From Palaeococcus ferrophilus DSM 13482 (GTDB lineage Archaea > Methanobacteriota_B > Thermococci > Thermococcales > Thermococcaceae), in contig NZ_LANF01000013.1 of assembly GCF_000966265.1 (NCBI RefSeq), positions 84,244 to 148,243 on the forward strand: 64,000 nucleotides of DNA. The letters are read 5' to 3'. Of this stretch, positions 53,206 to 62,033 are shown one piece after another; positions within the stretch are counted from its first letter, which is position 1; the number at the start of each line of letters is the position of its first letter. The translations under genes and the position numbers were made by a program. The notes beneath the pieces are model-generated. The model was given only the letters and a program-made list of their open reading frames with translations, was not told where the DNA came from and did not search any database.

Positions 53206-53958
53206 TCACAGCCCCGTGGGGTCGTCTATGAAGATAGCATCCAGCCCAAGGCGCCCCCTGAGGACGTCCATGAGGGCCTTAACGCCGAGGGTCTCCGTCT
53301 TGTAGTGGCCGGCAACAAGGACGCTCTGCTCCATATCCTGCGCCGTCAGATAGTCCGCGTGGCCGAACTCCCCCGTGATGAGGAGGTCTATGCCCCTCCG
53401 GTGGGCCTCTTCGAGGGCGAAGGCACCCTCTCCGCTGACCGCCCCGACGGTTTTGACCTCCCGCTTTCCGAACTCGTAGGTTTTTACCTCCGTGTTGAGC
53501 TTTTCCGCGATTATCTGGGCGACCTTCTCCATCGGCTGGGGCTCATCGAACTCCCCCCAGAAGCCCACGCTTAGCCCCCTGTACTCTCCAAAGGGTCCCT
53601 TGGGTTCAAGGCCGAGCAACCCGAGGAGTCCAACGTTGTTCCCCACCTCCGGATGGGCATCGAGGGGGAGATGGGCCACATAGAGGTTAATTCCAGAGGA
53701 GATGAGCGCCTTCAGGCGTTTGTAGTGTATCCCCGTGACGTAATCTATGCCCCCCCAGATCATGCCGTGGTGGACTATCAGCATGTCGGCACCGCCTTTA
53801 GCGGCCCTCTCGATGGTTCTGAGGGTAGCATCCACGGCGAAGGCCACCCTCTCCACTTCCTCCTTCCCCTCGACCTGGAGGCCGTTGCTCGATTTGTCCG
53901 GATACGCGCTTATGTTGAGGTACCCATCGAGAAACTTCACAACTTCGTCGCGCTTCAA
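53206..53958 (-). CDS. NIF3/DUF34-family dinuclear metal protein
   Basis: About 250 residues with NIF3 metal-binding segments: SSNGLQVEG, LIVHHGMIWGG (His-His pair), LYVAHLPLDAHPEVGNN and LLITGEFGHADYL. NIF3 proteins hold two divalent metals, and their biochemical role is still debated (hydrolysis of cyclic nucleotides or metal handling). The start is taken as TTG 53958 after GGTGGTGGGG, because the TATA-like TTTTTAAG at about 53990 places the transcript start inside the longer frame that opens at 53985. Confidence 0.85.
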   Translation of the reverse strand: MKRDEVVKFLDGYLNISAYPDKSSNGLQVEGKEEVERVAFAVDATLRTIERAAKGGADMLIVHHGMIWGGIDYVTGIHYKRLKALISSGINLYVAHLPLDAHPEVGNNVGLLGLLGLEPKGPFGEYRGLSVGFWGEFDEPQPMEKVAQIIAEKLNTEVKTYEFGKREVKTVGAVSGEGAFALEEAHRRGIDLLITGEFGHADYLTAQDMEQSVLVAGHYKTETLGVKALMDVLRGRLGLDAIFIDDPTGL

Positions 53959-53990
53959 GTTCCCCACCACCTCTAACTGGCACAACCAAC

Positions 53991-54263
53991 TTAAAAATCA
54001 TCGTCCCCATCGAGAGAGAAGGCCTTTTTCCCGAGCTCATAGACGTTCCCCTTGAAGACGATGCAGCTCCCCGGACAGATTTTCTTCAGGGGGCAGCTCT
54101 CGCATGATGGGCCTATCTCGACCCTCTCGATGTAGCCGAGGCTCTCGAGTATCTTCAGCATCCCATCGACCTCTTCGGTACTGGTGTTCAGCCTCTCCGC
54201 CAGCGCCTCCGGTGTTCTGACGCCGCTTTTTATGAGCTCTAGGGCTTTTTCGAGCTTACCCAT
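53991..54263 (-). CDS. feoC: FeoC-like winged-helix Fe-S protein
   Basis: A 90-residue winged-helix protein (TPEALAERLNTSTEEVDGMLKILESLGYIERV) with a four-Cys cluster, CESCPLKKICPGSC, as in FeoC and related iron-sulfur regulators. Such proteins tune FeoB stability or activity in response to iron or oxygen. It is the last gene of the leftward feoA-feoB operon, 4 nt after feoB, which supports the assignment. Confidence 0.75.
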   Translation of the reverse strand: MGKLEKALELIKSGVRTPEALAERLNTSTEEVDGMLKILESLGYIERVEIGPSCESCPLKKICPGSCIVFKGNVYELGKKAFSLDGDDDF

Positions 54264-54267
54264 CCTT

Positions 54268-56265
54268 TCACCAGCCCATAAGGGTGCCTAGGTGATAGAC
54301 GAGGACGCCTATGATCGTCGCGAGGGTGAGGTTGTAGAGGGTTGCCACGCCCGCCCATTTGCTCCCCGCTTCCGCCCTTATCGCCCCTATGGTCGCTATG
54401 CACGGGATGTAGAGGGTGGTGATGAGGGCCAACACGAAGGCCTGCAGGGGCGTCATGGCGGTTCTCATAAGGCTCACCAGGGCGGCGTTCTCCTCTCCAA
54501 CGCCGTAGATAACCCCGTAGGTGGCGATAACGTTCTCCTTCGCTATTATTCCGAAGATTAAGCTCACCGCGGCCCTCCAGTCGAGCCCCATGAGCTTCGT
54601 GATGGGCTCGAGGGCCATGCCGATCCTCTCCGCGTAGCTCCCGCCGCTCCCCATTGCCACGGGGTAGTTGCTAAGGTACCATATCGCTATCGCGCCTACT
54701 AGGATAACCGTCCCCGCCTTTCTCAGGAACTCCTTGCTCCTCTCCCATGAGTGGATTATGGCCACTTTCCACGAGGGGACCTCGTATTCGGGAAGCTCTA
54801 TGACGAAGGGGCTCTCCTCACCCCTGATGACGAACTTTCCGAGGATCAGGGCGGAGAGGAGGGCAATGAATATGCTGACGAAGTAAATCCCCACGGCCAC
54901 GAGGGAGGCGTGCTCCTCGAAGAACGCCCCCGCGAGGAATGTTATAACGACCATCCTGGCGCTGCAGGGCACGAGGGGGTTCACGAGCATGGTGATGAGC
55001 CTGTCCCTCTCGTCCTCGAGCGTTCGGGTGGCCATTATCGCCGGCACGTTGCACCCGAAGGCGAGCACCATCGGGATGAAGCTCTTGCCGGGCAGGCCGA
55101 ACTTCCTCATTATGCGCTCCATAACGACCGCTGCCCTCGCCATGTAGCCGGAGTCCTCGAGTATGGACATACCAACGAAGAGCAGGAACACGAGGGGGAA
55201 GAAGCTCAGGACGGAACCAACGCCGCCTATTACGCCGTCAACTATTAGCCCCCTCAGTGTCTCGCTCCCTATGTGCTCTCCCACGGTCGTCCCGAGGGAG
55301 GCGAATGAATTATCCAGGAACTCCTGCATCGGCGTTCCAAGGGTGAACACGAACTTGAAAAGGGCGTAGAAGACAAGTGCCAGGCTCAGGAGACCCCAAA
55401 TGGGATGGGTCAGAACCCTGTCGAGCTGGTCGTTGAGGGTTGTTCCTTCGGCTCTCTCGTGGATCACGAAGCGGTGCATTAGGTTGTCTATGAACTCGTA
55501 CTTCTGGCTGGCTATTATCAGGTCGAGGGGGCGTTTGTACCTCGCCTCAACCTCGCCTATGTGCCCGAGGATTTCGTCCATCTTGTCCTTCCCGAGGTGG
55601 CGGAGGACGAGCTTTATCACCTCGCTGTCCCTGGAGAGGAGCTTTATTGCCAGCCAGCGGAGGTTGTAGCGGGCTGAAAGCGGGGTGTTCTCAAGGGCCC
55701 TGCTAACGTGCTCTATCTCCCTCTCTATCTCCGGCTCGTAGGTGGGTATGATGGGCCGGGTTTTTATTCCTCCCTCCGCCATGGCAACGATTGTCCTCTT
55801 GAGCTCCTCGATCCCCGTGCCGTCCCTGGCGTTGGTGACTATCACGGGAACCCCGAGGAGGCGCTCCATCTCCTTCACGTCAATCTCAACGCCGTTCTTC
55901 CTGGCCACGTCTATCTTGTTGAGCACCACTATGACCCGCTCGAGTCCGGTCTCGAGTATCTCCATCGTGAGGAAGAGGTTGCGCAGGAGGTTGGAGGCGT
56001 CAACGATGTTAACGACAACATCGGGGTTCCCCTCGATGAGGAAGTTCCTGGCAACGAGCTCGTCTATGGAGTTGGCCATGAGGGAGTACGTTCCGGGGAG
56101 GTCAACCACGAGAAGCTCCTGCCCCCTGTACTCCATAATCCCCTCCTTCTTCTCCACGGTGACGCCGGGCCAGTTTCCCACGTGCTGCCTGAGGCCGGTC
56201 AGGGCGTTGAATATAGTGGTCTTTCCAACGTTGGGGTTCCCGGCGAGCGCCACGACCTTGAGCAT
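54268..56265 (-). CDS. feoB: Ferrous iron transporter FeoB
   Basis: GTPase-coupled Fe(II) importer of 665 residues. The G domain has GNPNVGKTTIFNALTG (G1), VEKKEG with T in G2, DLPGTYSL (G3) and NKIDVA (G4). The C-terminal membrane part includes gate motifs VFLLFVGMSILEDSGYMARAA and PFVPCSAR-like NPLVPCSARMVVI. ATG 56265 overlaps the feoA stop. Complete length for the family. Confidence 0.97.
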   Translation of the reverse strand: MLKVVALAGNPNVGKTTIFNALTGLRQHVGNWPGVTVEKKEGIMEYRGQELLVVDLPGTYSLMANSIDELVARNFLIEGNPDVVVNIVDASNLLRNLFLTMEILETGLERVIVVLNKIDVARKNGVEIDVKEMERLLGVPVIVTNARDGTGIEELKRTIVAMAEGGIKTRPIIPTYEPEIEREIEHVSRALENTPLSARYNLRWLAIKLLSRDSEVIKLVLRHLGKDKMDEILGHIGEVEARYKRPLDLIIASQKYEFIDNLMHRFVIHERAEGTTLNDQLDRVLTHPIWGLLSLALVFYALFKFVFTLGTPMQEFLDNSFASLGTTVGEHIGSETLRGLIVDGVIGGVGSVLSFFPLVFLLFVGMSILEDSGYMARAAVVMERIMRKFGLPGKSFIPMVLAFGCNVPAIMATRTLEDERDRLITMLVNPLVPCSARMVVITFLAGAFFEEHASLVAVGIYFVSIFIALLSALILGKFVIRGEESPFVIELPEYEVPSWKVAIIHSWERSKEFLRKAGTVILVGAIAIWYLSNYPVAMGSGGSYAERIGMALEPITKLMGLDWRAAVSLIFGIIAKENVIATYGVIYGVGEENAALVSLMRTAMTPLQAFVLALITTLYIPCIATIGAIRAEAGSKWAGVATLYNLTLATIIGVLVYHLGTLMGW

Positions 56266-56495
56266 CACACCGCCCTCCTGACTATAACCTTGTCCGCGAG
56301 TCCCCTCCCTATCGCGAACCTCGCGTTGTCCACGGCCAGTATTATGGGTCCATGGGGGTTTATCCTCAGAACCCTGACCCTCGCGCCGGGCACTATGCCT
56401 ATGGAGGTGAGCTTCGACCTTGCCCTCGGCCCCCCGACTATGTCCACCACAACTCCGCCCTCGTTCTCACCAAGCTGACTTAAACGTACGTTCAT
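56265..56495 (-). CDS. feoA: Ferrous iron transport accessory protein FeoA
   Basis: A 76-residue SH3-like protein (MNVRLSQLGENEGGVVVDI, SIGIVPGARVRVLRINPHGPIILAVDNARFAIG), the typical FeoA sequence, which interacts with FeoB. ATG 56495 has GGTGACG 3 nt upstream and is preferred over GTG 56504. First gene of the feoABC operon, preceded by a palindrome. Confidence 0.93.
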   Translation of the reverse strand: MNVRLSQLGENEGGVVVDIVGGPRARSKLTSIGIVPGARVRVLRINPHGPIILAVDNARFAIGRGLADKVIVRRAV

Positions 56496-56506
56496 GAGCG
56501 TCACCG

Positions 56507-56520
56507 TTAGGTTTCCCTAA
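56507..56520 (-). promoter_or_regulatory. Candidate metal-regulator operator before feoA
   Basis: The palindrome TTAGGTTTCCCTAA (TTAGG-N4-CCTAA), 11 nt before the feoA start. Half-sites of this form are typical of DtxR/IdeR-type iron regulators, which would repress feoABC when iron is sufficient. Inferred from pattern and context. Confidence 0.5.
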
Positions 56521-56666
56521 TACACTCTTACAGTAACTCGAAGGCCTTAAAAAGATTTGGTGAGTCTAAAATCCCTGGATGGTTCGAAAATGGAAAACAA
56601 AGGGTTATGGAAAAGCACATGGTGGGGCCGGCAAACCCTTTTAAACCCCCCGCCGTACCCCCTCAC

Positions 56667-58433
56667 ATGGACGGAGAGGCCTACAAAAAAGCGTGCGAGG
56701 AGATTGCCGCTGCGATAGTGAGGGGAGAGGTTAGGGACAGGAAGGCCCTAAACAGGCTTAAGATAAAGGTCTCCGGAAAGTACCACCTCTCAAAGATTCC
56801 CTCCAACTCCGACATACTTAGGGCTATGGACGGGAAAGATAGAGAGCACTTCAGGGAGCTCCTCAAGAAGAAGCCCGCCCGGACGATAAGCGGCGTGGCA
56901 GTGGTGGCGATGATGACGCAGCCCTTCCCGTGCCCCCATGGGAGATGCATCTACTGTCCGGGAGGGCCGAGTGAGGGTTCCCCCCAGAGCTACACGGGAA
57001 AGGAACCCTCCGCCCTTAGAGCGGTTCAGAACTCCTATCATCCTTACCTCATCATGATGAACCGCCTCAAGCAGCTCTACGACATAGGCCACGACGTGGA
57101 CAAGGTCGAGGTCATAATCCAGGGGGGAACTTTTCCGGCCGTTGATCTGGATTACCAGGAGTGGTACATTAAGTGCGCCTTCAAGGCCATGAACGACTTT
57201 CCCCACTTCAAAGACATCGAGAACCTCGAGGATAAGCTCAGGAAGGCCGTAATCGAGGGGGAAATAAGCGACGACCCTGCCTTCAGGAGCGCCTGGGAGA
57301 GAACCCACTCGAAGCCCTACTACTACCTCGAGGACGAGCAGAGGCGGAACGAGAGGGCAAAGGTTAGGATGGTGGGTCTGACCATAGAGACGCGCCCCGA
57401 CTGGGCCTTCGAGAGGCAGATAGACAGGATGCTCAGGCTCGGCACAACGAGGGTCGAGCTCGGCGTCCAGACGGTCTTCGACTTCATATACGAGCGCACG
57501 AGGAGGGGCCACACCGTGGAGGACGTGGTCAGGGCCACCCAGCTCCTCAGGGACGCGGGTTTGAAGATCAACTACCACATGATGCCAGGCCTTCCGGGGA
57601 GCAGCTTCGAGAGGGATTTGTACTCCTTCAGGGCCATCTTTGAGGATTCTCGCTTCAGGCCCGACATGCTCAAGGTCTACCCAACGCTCGTGACGAGGGA
57701 CACGGTTCTCTACCGCTGGTACAAAGCTGGAAAGTACAGGCCCTACACGACGGAGGAAGCGGTTGAGCTTCTCGTTGAGGCCTACAAGTTCTTCCCCAAG
57801 TGGGTTCGCGTGATGAGAATACAGAGGGACATCCCGGTCCAGCTCGTTGAGGCGGGTGTCAAGCACTCGAACCTCGGGCAGCTTGTCTTCAACGAACTCG
57901 TAAAGCGCGGGATACGACCAAGGGAGATAAGGTTTAGGGAAGTCGGTCACCAGATGCAGAAGTTTGGGGTTCAGCCGGAGATGGAGCACATAAAACTCCT
58001 ACGCGAGGACTACGATGCCGCTGGAGGGAAGGAAATCTTCCTCAGCTTCGAGGACGTTAAGAACGACATCCTCATCGGCTTCATTCGCCTTAGGATTCCG
58101 AGCGAGAAGGCACACAGGAGGGAGATAAACTGCTGTCCCTCCGCTATTGTCAGGGAGCTCCACGTTTACGGCCCGCTGGTTCCGATAGGCGGAAAGCCTA
58201 AGTACGAGTGGCAGCACCGCGGTTACGGAAGAGAGCTTTTAGCGGAGGCCGAGCGTATAGCCCGGGAGGAGTTCGAGGTTAAGAAAATGCTCGTCATAAG
58301 CGGCGTTGGGGTTAGGAACTACTACAGGAAGTTCGGCTACAGGAAGAACGGTCCCTACGTCGCTAAACGGCTCGATAAGGGGTACGCGGACTACCGGGTG
58401 GATGAAAAATTCGATGCACACCTAAATACCTGA
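56667..58433 (+). CDS. Elp3 tRNA uridine modification enzyme
   Basis: A 588-residue radical-SAM plus acetyltransferase enzyme that installs carboxymethyl-type groups at U34. The radical-SAM cluster site is CPHGRCIYCPGG, with IIQGGTFPAVDLDYQEW and GLTIETRPDW after it; the C-terminal GNAT domain has GKPKYEWQHRGYGRELLAEAERIA and VISGVGVRNYYRKFGYRKNGPYV. The ATG at 56667 is chosen because CTTTTAAACC (56638-56647) is a TATA box that would start a leaderless transcript there; the earlier ATG 56607 lies upstream of the promoter. Confidence 0.93.
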   Translation: MDGEAYKKACEEIAAAIVRGEVRDRKALNRLKIKVSGKYHLSKIPSNSDILRAMDGKDREHFRELLKKKPARTISGVAVVAMMTQPFPCPHGRCIYCPGGPSEGSPQSYTGKEPSALRAVQNSYHPYLIMMNRLKQLYDIGHDVDKVEVIIQGGTFPAVDLDYQEWYIKCAFKAMNDFPHFKDIENLEDKLRKAVIEGEISDDPAFRSAWERTHSKPYYYLEDEQRRNERAKVRMVGLTIETRPDWAFERQIDRMLRLGTTRVELGVQTVFDFIYERTRRGHTVEDVVRATQLLRDAGLKINYHMMPGLPGSSFERDLYSFRAIFEDSRFRPDMLKVYPTLVTRDTVLYRWYKAGKYRPYTTEEAVELLVEAYKFFPKWVRVMRIQRDIPVQLVEAGVKHSNLGQLVFNELVKRGIRPREIRFREVGHQMQKFGVQPEMEHIKLLREDYDAAGGKEIFLSFEDVKNDILIGFIRLRIPSEKAHRREINCCPSAIVRELHVYGPLVPIGGKPKYEWQHRGYGRELLAEAERIAREEFEVKKMLVISGVGVRNYYRKFGYRKNGPYVAKRLDKGYADYRVDEKFDAHLNT

Positions 58434-58501
58434 AGGCATTTTCTTTTACACCTTGGTAAAGCTTAAATACATGCCCTCCTTAATACTTACGGTGGTGGAC
58501 A

Positions 58502-59068
58502 ATGTCCAAGAGGAATAGGATGTCCTCGGAGACGAAGTTCCGTATAAAACTCTCAATATTCCTTGTCGTTACGGCGGCGGTTCTTCTAACGCTCGTGGTG
58601 TACCCCATCATATCCAGCAACCCCAACCCCTTCGAGGTTACATCCCCCAAGGGGCAGGTAGTTCTGGCGGAGAACCTCAACCTCATGGGAGTTAACTACA
58701 CCGATGCCGTCGTCATGACCAGTAAGAACAACCTGCTGGTTCTCAAGGGGAACGACGTCTCCGATGAGCCCGTTAAGATAAGCGTCCTCACCCCGGGCTG
58801 GTGCATTGACCTCTGGACGTGGGAGGGAGCATCAAAGGGATGGATGATGAAGTACAACTGCTCCCGTGAGATAGAGCTCAGTACCTACGCCTTCAGGAAG
58901 AGCCCCGCCCACGAGGCGAAGGATGTTTTCTACTGGTACCTCGACTCGGGAAGGGCGATAATCTTCCACAAGAACGGCCCCGTTGAGAACGGCGAGCTCG
59001 TCAACATGACGGTCTCCTACGGAGAATACACCGGAGACGCTTACTTTAGGGTCTCCACAGATAGCTGA
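58502..59068 (+). CDS. Membrane-anchored external protein, paralogue A
   Basis: A 188-residue protein with an N-terminal anchor (LSIFLVVTAAVLLTLVVYPIISS) and an external beta-rich domain with two cysteines (PGWCIDLW, KYNCSREI) and NxT/S sites. It is clearly related to the next gene (shared PIxSN, FxVxxPxGQ, LSxYAFxK). GGTGGTGGACA lies before ATG 58502 and a GCTTAAATACA box about 40 nt upstream. I do not recognise a family; the function is presumably in the cell envelope. Confidence 0.7.
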   Translation: MSKRNRMSSETKFRIKLSIFLVVTAAVLLTLVVYPIISSNPNPFEVTSPKGQVVLAENLNLMGVNYTDAVVMTSKNNLLVLKGNDVSDEPVKISVLTPGWCIDLWTWEGASKGWMMKYNCSREIELSTYAFRKSPAHEAKDVFYWYLDSGRAIIFHKNGPVENGELVNMTVSYGEYTGDAYFRVSTDS

Positions 59069-59082
59069 TAACGGTGGTACGC

Positions 59083-59643
59083 ATGTCAAACCCTCTATCC
59101 AAACTGTTGAAAAGGATATCCCTACTGCTGAAAAGGCTATCCTTCGAGGCCAAACTCGCAATCTTCCTTGTTACCGCGGCAACACTCATAATCGTCGCCA
59201 TAGCCTACCCGATAGTGAGCAACGAAACGGTTCCGTTTGGCGTGGCCGCCCCTAGGGGCCAGATACTCATCCTCGAGAACATAACCATAGGGAACTACCA
59301 CCAGGAGAATGCCGTTGACCTCTGGGGTGTGCTGACCCTCAAGGGGAGCAAGGACTACGGGGACGAGGTTACCCTCTCCATCTCGGAGCCCTGGTGCTTT
59401 GACCTCCTCTACTGGAACGGGCAGACCTACGCCGTGAAGGCCCGGTGCGTCCAGAACGTCACCATGTCCCGCTACGCCTTCCTTCAGACTGGCAGCCACT
59501 ACTGGTACCTCGAGAGGGGCTACCACCTAATCGCCCACAGGACAGAGGGGGAACCCAGCAACTACGAGCGCGTATACATAGCGGCCAAGTACGGGCCTGA
59601 GGTCGGGGAGGGCTCATTCACGGTGGCCTTCCCGAGGGAGTGA
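59083..59643 (+). CDS. Membrane-anchored external protein, paralogue B
   Basis: A 186-residue paralogue of the gene at 58502, in tandem 14 nt downstream: the anchor LAIFLVTAATLIIVAIAYPIVSN is followed by VAAPRGQILILENI, PWCFDLLYWNG and MSRYAFLQTGSHYWYLERG. The two conserved cysteines align with those of paralogue A, so a disulfide is likely. ATG 59083 follows GGTGGTACGC. It is followed within 5 nt by the YkgJ-like gene. Function unknown. Confidence 0.7.
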   Translation: MSNPLSKLLKRISLLLKRLSFEAKLAIFLVTAATLIIVAIAYPIVSNETVPFGVAAPRGQILILENITIGNYHQENAVDLWGVLTLKGSKDYGDEVTLSISEPWCFDLLYWNGQTYAVKARCVQNVTMSRYAFLQTGSHYWYLERGYHLIAHRTEGEPSNYERVYIAAKYGPEVGEGSFTVAFPRE

Positions 59644-59648
59644 GGGTG

Positions 59649-60155
59649 ATGCGCTTCAAGCCGGTTCCCTTTTTGGAACCAGTGCCGTTTAAGTGTCTCA
59701 ACTGCCTCGACTGCTGCAGGGGGAGGTGGATATACCTCACGCGGAGGGACATAAGGGGCCTCATGGAGCTTGGAAAAGACCCCTCGGAGTTCATGGTGCT
59801 CTCGATGGAGGAAAAGCCCCGCTTCGTGCTCAGCGTCAGGGAGTGGGACCTTGGCTGCGTTTTTCAGGACCCGGAAACTGGCCTCTGCACCGTCCACAGC
59901 AGAAACCCCCTTATATGCCGCATCTACCCATTCATGGTGTCGAGAGAGCCCCTGGGCGTTGAGGGGGAGAGGCCCTTCGAGTATGAAGGCGAAAAACTCT
60001 GGCTCTACTACGACAAAAACTGTCCGGGTATTGGCGTGGAGGAGCCCGAGAGGGTAATCACGCCGGAGGAAATAGCCAAGCTCGGCCTCGAATTCGAGAG
60101 GGAACTTGAGGAGACCACCATCGAAAGTGTGGCGGAACTCCTAGGAGGGGGTTGA
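59649..60155 (+). CDS. YkgJ-like cysteine-cluster protein
   Basis: A 168-residue cytosolic protein of the YkgJ/UPF0153 family, which binds zinc or iron through cysteines: FKCLNCLDCCRGRWIYLT at the N-terminus, DLGCVFQDPETGLCTVHSRNPLICRIYPF in the centre and DKNCPG later. The pattern C.xC..C.C, CxF, CxxH, CRxYPF is complete. The biochemical role is unknown. ATG 59649 has GAGGGTG upstream. Its stop overlaps the region that opens the next frame. Confidence 0.85.
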   Translation: MRFKPVPFLEPVPFKCLNCLDCCRGRWIYLTRRDIRGLMELGKDPSEFMVLSMEEKPRFVLSVREWDLGCVFQDPETGLCTVHSRNPLICRIYPFMVSREPLGVEGERPFEYEGEKLWLYYDKNCPGIGVEEPERVITPEEIAKLGLEFERELEETTIESVAELLGGG

Positions 60156-60243
60156 TACGTCCGGAGAACGCTCGAAGGTTCTGCTGGGCTGCTTCCTTTT
60201 CCAGGCTCTAATCAACCTCCTCTTCTACGGCTCCGTCCCCATA

Positions 60244-60714
60244 ATGTTCTCCGTCCTGCTCCCTCCACCTCTCCGCTCCCGGGTGTTCTGGGCCCTTCCG
60301 CTCCTCGTGATGGGCTTCTTCGCCTCTGGAATTGTAGCCCTCCACTACCTCGGCTCCGCCCGTTTGGGGAGGGCACGCCTTTTTGGGAGCTTCTACTTCC
60401 TCACCGGCCTCGTGGGCTCCAGCACCGTCATGATGAACCCGGGAGATAGCGAAACGCCCCTCCTCCTCGCTGTCTTTGCCCTGTGGTTTCTGACGTCTCT
60501 TGTGGGCTTCGCCATACTGTGGTCTTCCAAAGGTTTGGCGGTTCCAAGGGAATTCGCCACCGCGCTCATGGCCCTCATGGGCACCTCTGCGCTCCTGAGT
60601 GCCTTCACGGCCCAGTGGCTGGCAGCTGACTACTCGATTCACGCAGAAGGAGAGCCCCTCAAAAACGCAACTGTGGTTATCGAGCGCCCCAACCTAACCA
60701 ACGTCTCGGGCTAA
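60244..60714 (+). CDS. Membrane protein with uncertain start
   Basis: A protein with four hydrophobic helices (VFWALPLLVMGFFASGIVALHYL, GSFYFLTGLVGSSTVMM, LLLAVFALWFLTSLVGFAILW, ALMALMGTSALLSAFTAQWLAA). The frame stays open upstream to 60145 and encodes another good helix (KVLLGCFLFQALINLLFYG), but this stretch has no ATG, GTG or TTG; the natural coupling codon TTG at 60152 is one frame off. Either ATG 60244 is used, or there is a frameshift or altered start. Family not recognised. Confidence 0.6.
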   Translation: MFSVLLPPPLRSRVFWALPLLVMGFFASGIVALHYLGSARLGRARLFGSFYFLTGLVGSSTVMMNPGDSETPLLLAVFALWFLTSLVGFAILWSSKGLAVPREFATALMALMGTSALLSAFTAQWLAADYSIHAEGEPLKNATVVIERPNLTNVSG

Positions 60715-60752
60715 CCTTTTAAATTTCCGGGAGAACTTTCACCGGTGGGTTC

Positions 60753-61256
60753 ATGGAAGGGCTGAGATACCGGAGGGCCTCCTCGTGGGAGCTTGACCTG
60801 ATAATGCGCGAGGCCGAGAAGTACGGCAGTTTGAAGCACGAACTCTTCGGGGTAATCGAGGGGCGCTTTAGGGACGTTTACGCCGTCAACTCCTCCCTAT
60901 GGGCAGAGCTTGAAGGCCTTAAGGTGCCCCCCTACGCCTTTGGAACCTTCATTGGGACGATAAAGGTTGATAGGAACCTCGTCGAGAAGTTCTATCCAAA
61001 CGTGGAGTTCTTCTACTTTGTCGAGATCGAGAAGAACTACGCCGTTCTGAAGCCGCGTTCCGCGTTCATGTTCACGACCGGAAAGGACGTCTTCAGGGAA
61101 GGGGTGAGGGAGTACAGCTGGAAGGGGAGCAGGAAGCTCGTCGTGATGGACGAGAACGGTACCATCCTGGGCCTTGGCCTGATAAACCCCGGTAAAAAAC
61201 CCTTCATTCGCAATCTGACGGACGTGGGGGCTTTCATAAGGAGGCCGAGGGGTTAG
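60753..61256 (+). CDS. PUA-domain RNA-binding protein (Nip7-like)
   Basis: A 167-residue protein with an N-terminal alpha/beta pre-PUA domain (MEGLRYRRASSWELDLIMREAEKYG as adjoining segments) and a C-terminal PUA domain (NYAVLKPRSAFMFTTGKDVF, KLVVMDENGTILGLGLI). The arrangement resembles Nip7/UPF0113 proteins involved in ribosome assembly or RNA modification. The promoter is probably TTTTAAATTTCC at about 60717. Stand-alone gene. Confidence 0.75.
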   Translation: MEGLRYRRASSWELDLIMREAEKYGSLKHELFGVIEGRFRDVYAVNSSLWAELEGLKVPPYAFGTFIGTIKVDRNLVEKFYPNVEFFYFVEIEKNYAVLKPRSAFMFTTGKDVFREGVREYSWKGSRKLVVMDENGTILGLGLINPGKKPFIRNLTDVGAFIRRPRG

Positions 61257-61301
61257 GCAATTGCCGAAAAGCTTATATGTGTCCATCGCAAATACTAAGC
61301 C

Positions 61302-62033
61302 ATGTTGGAAAAAGAGAAGGAATCTCTGGCAAAGAGGATAGCCGGGGAGATAACTCTCTCGGCCGACCCCGGCAAGACGATGAGGAAGTGGAGGGAAATC
61401 TTCGGGGTAAGCCAGACGGAGCTCGCGGACTACCTCGGCGTTTCTTCGTCCGTTATAAGCGACTACGAGGGCGGCAGAAGGAAGAGCCCCGGTGCTTCCA
61501 CCATAAGGAAGTTCGTGGAGGCCCTCATAACCATTGACGAGCGCCGCGGCGGCAACGTCATAAGGGCCTTCAGCAAGACGATAGGTGCAGACCTCCCAAC
61601 CCACGCCATCCTCGATATGAGGGAGTTCGCGCTCCCCGTGACCATAAAGAGCGTGGTGGATGCGGTTAAGGGAGAGGTGGTCGCGAACGTTGACCTCATT
61701 GACAGGAAGCTCTACGGCTACACCGTTGTTGACAGCATCCACGCCATCCTTGAGATGAGCAGTGAAGACTTCCTCAGGCTCTACGGCTGGACAACTGAAA
61801 GAGCTCTCATATTCACTAAGGTCACCACCGGAAGGAGCCCCATGATAGCGATAAGGGTTCAGGGGATGAAGCCGGCGGTGGTGGTCCTCCACGGCGTTAA
61901 GAACCTCGATGCGCTGGCCGTTAAGATAGCGGAGAAGGAGCGCGTTCCCCTCGTGGTGTCCCGCGTCGGGGACGAGGACGAGCTCATAAGCAGGCTTAGA
62001 AAACTCGTGGAAAAAACGGAGAAGAGCGTTTAG
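61302..62033 (+). CDS. XRE-type helix-turn-helix transcription regulator
   Basis: A 243-residue regulator conserved in Euryarchaeota. The N-terminal HTH reads KWREIFGVSQTELADYLGVSSSVISDYEGGRRKSPGASTIRKFVEALI, which is given here only as a composite of helices; the C-terminal 150 residues form an unnamed alpha/beta domain that may bind a ligand. CTTATATGTG at about 61272 is the likely TATA box. It overlaps the convergent CoA gene by 4 bp. Confidence 0.85.
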   Translation: MLEKEKESLAKRIAGEITLSADPGKTMRKWREIFGVSQTELADYLGVSSSVISDYEGGRRKSPGASTIRKFVEALITIDERRGGNVIRAFSKTIGADLPTHAILDMREFALPVTIKSVVDAVKGEVVANVDLIDRKLYGYTVVDSIHAILEMSSEDFLRLYGWTTERALIFTKVTTGRSPMIAIRVQGMKPAVVVLHGVKNLDALAVKIAEKERVPLVVSRVGDEDELISRLRKLVEKTEKSV

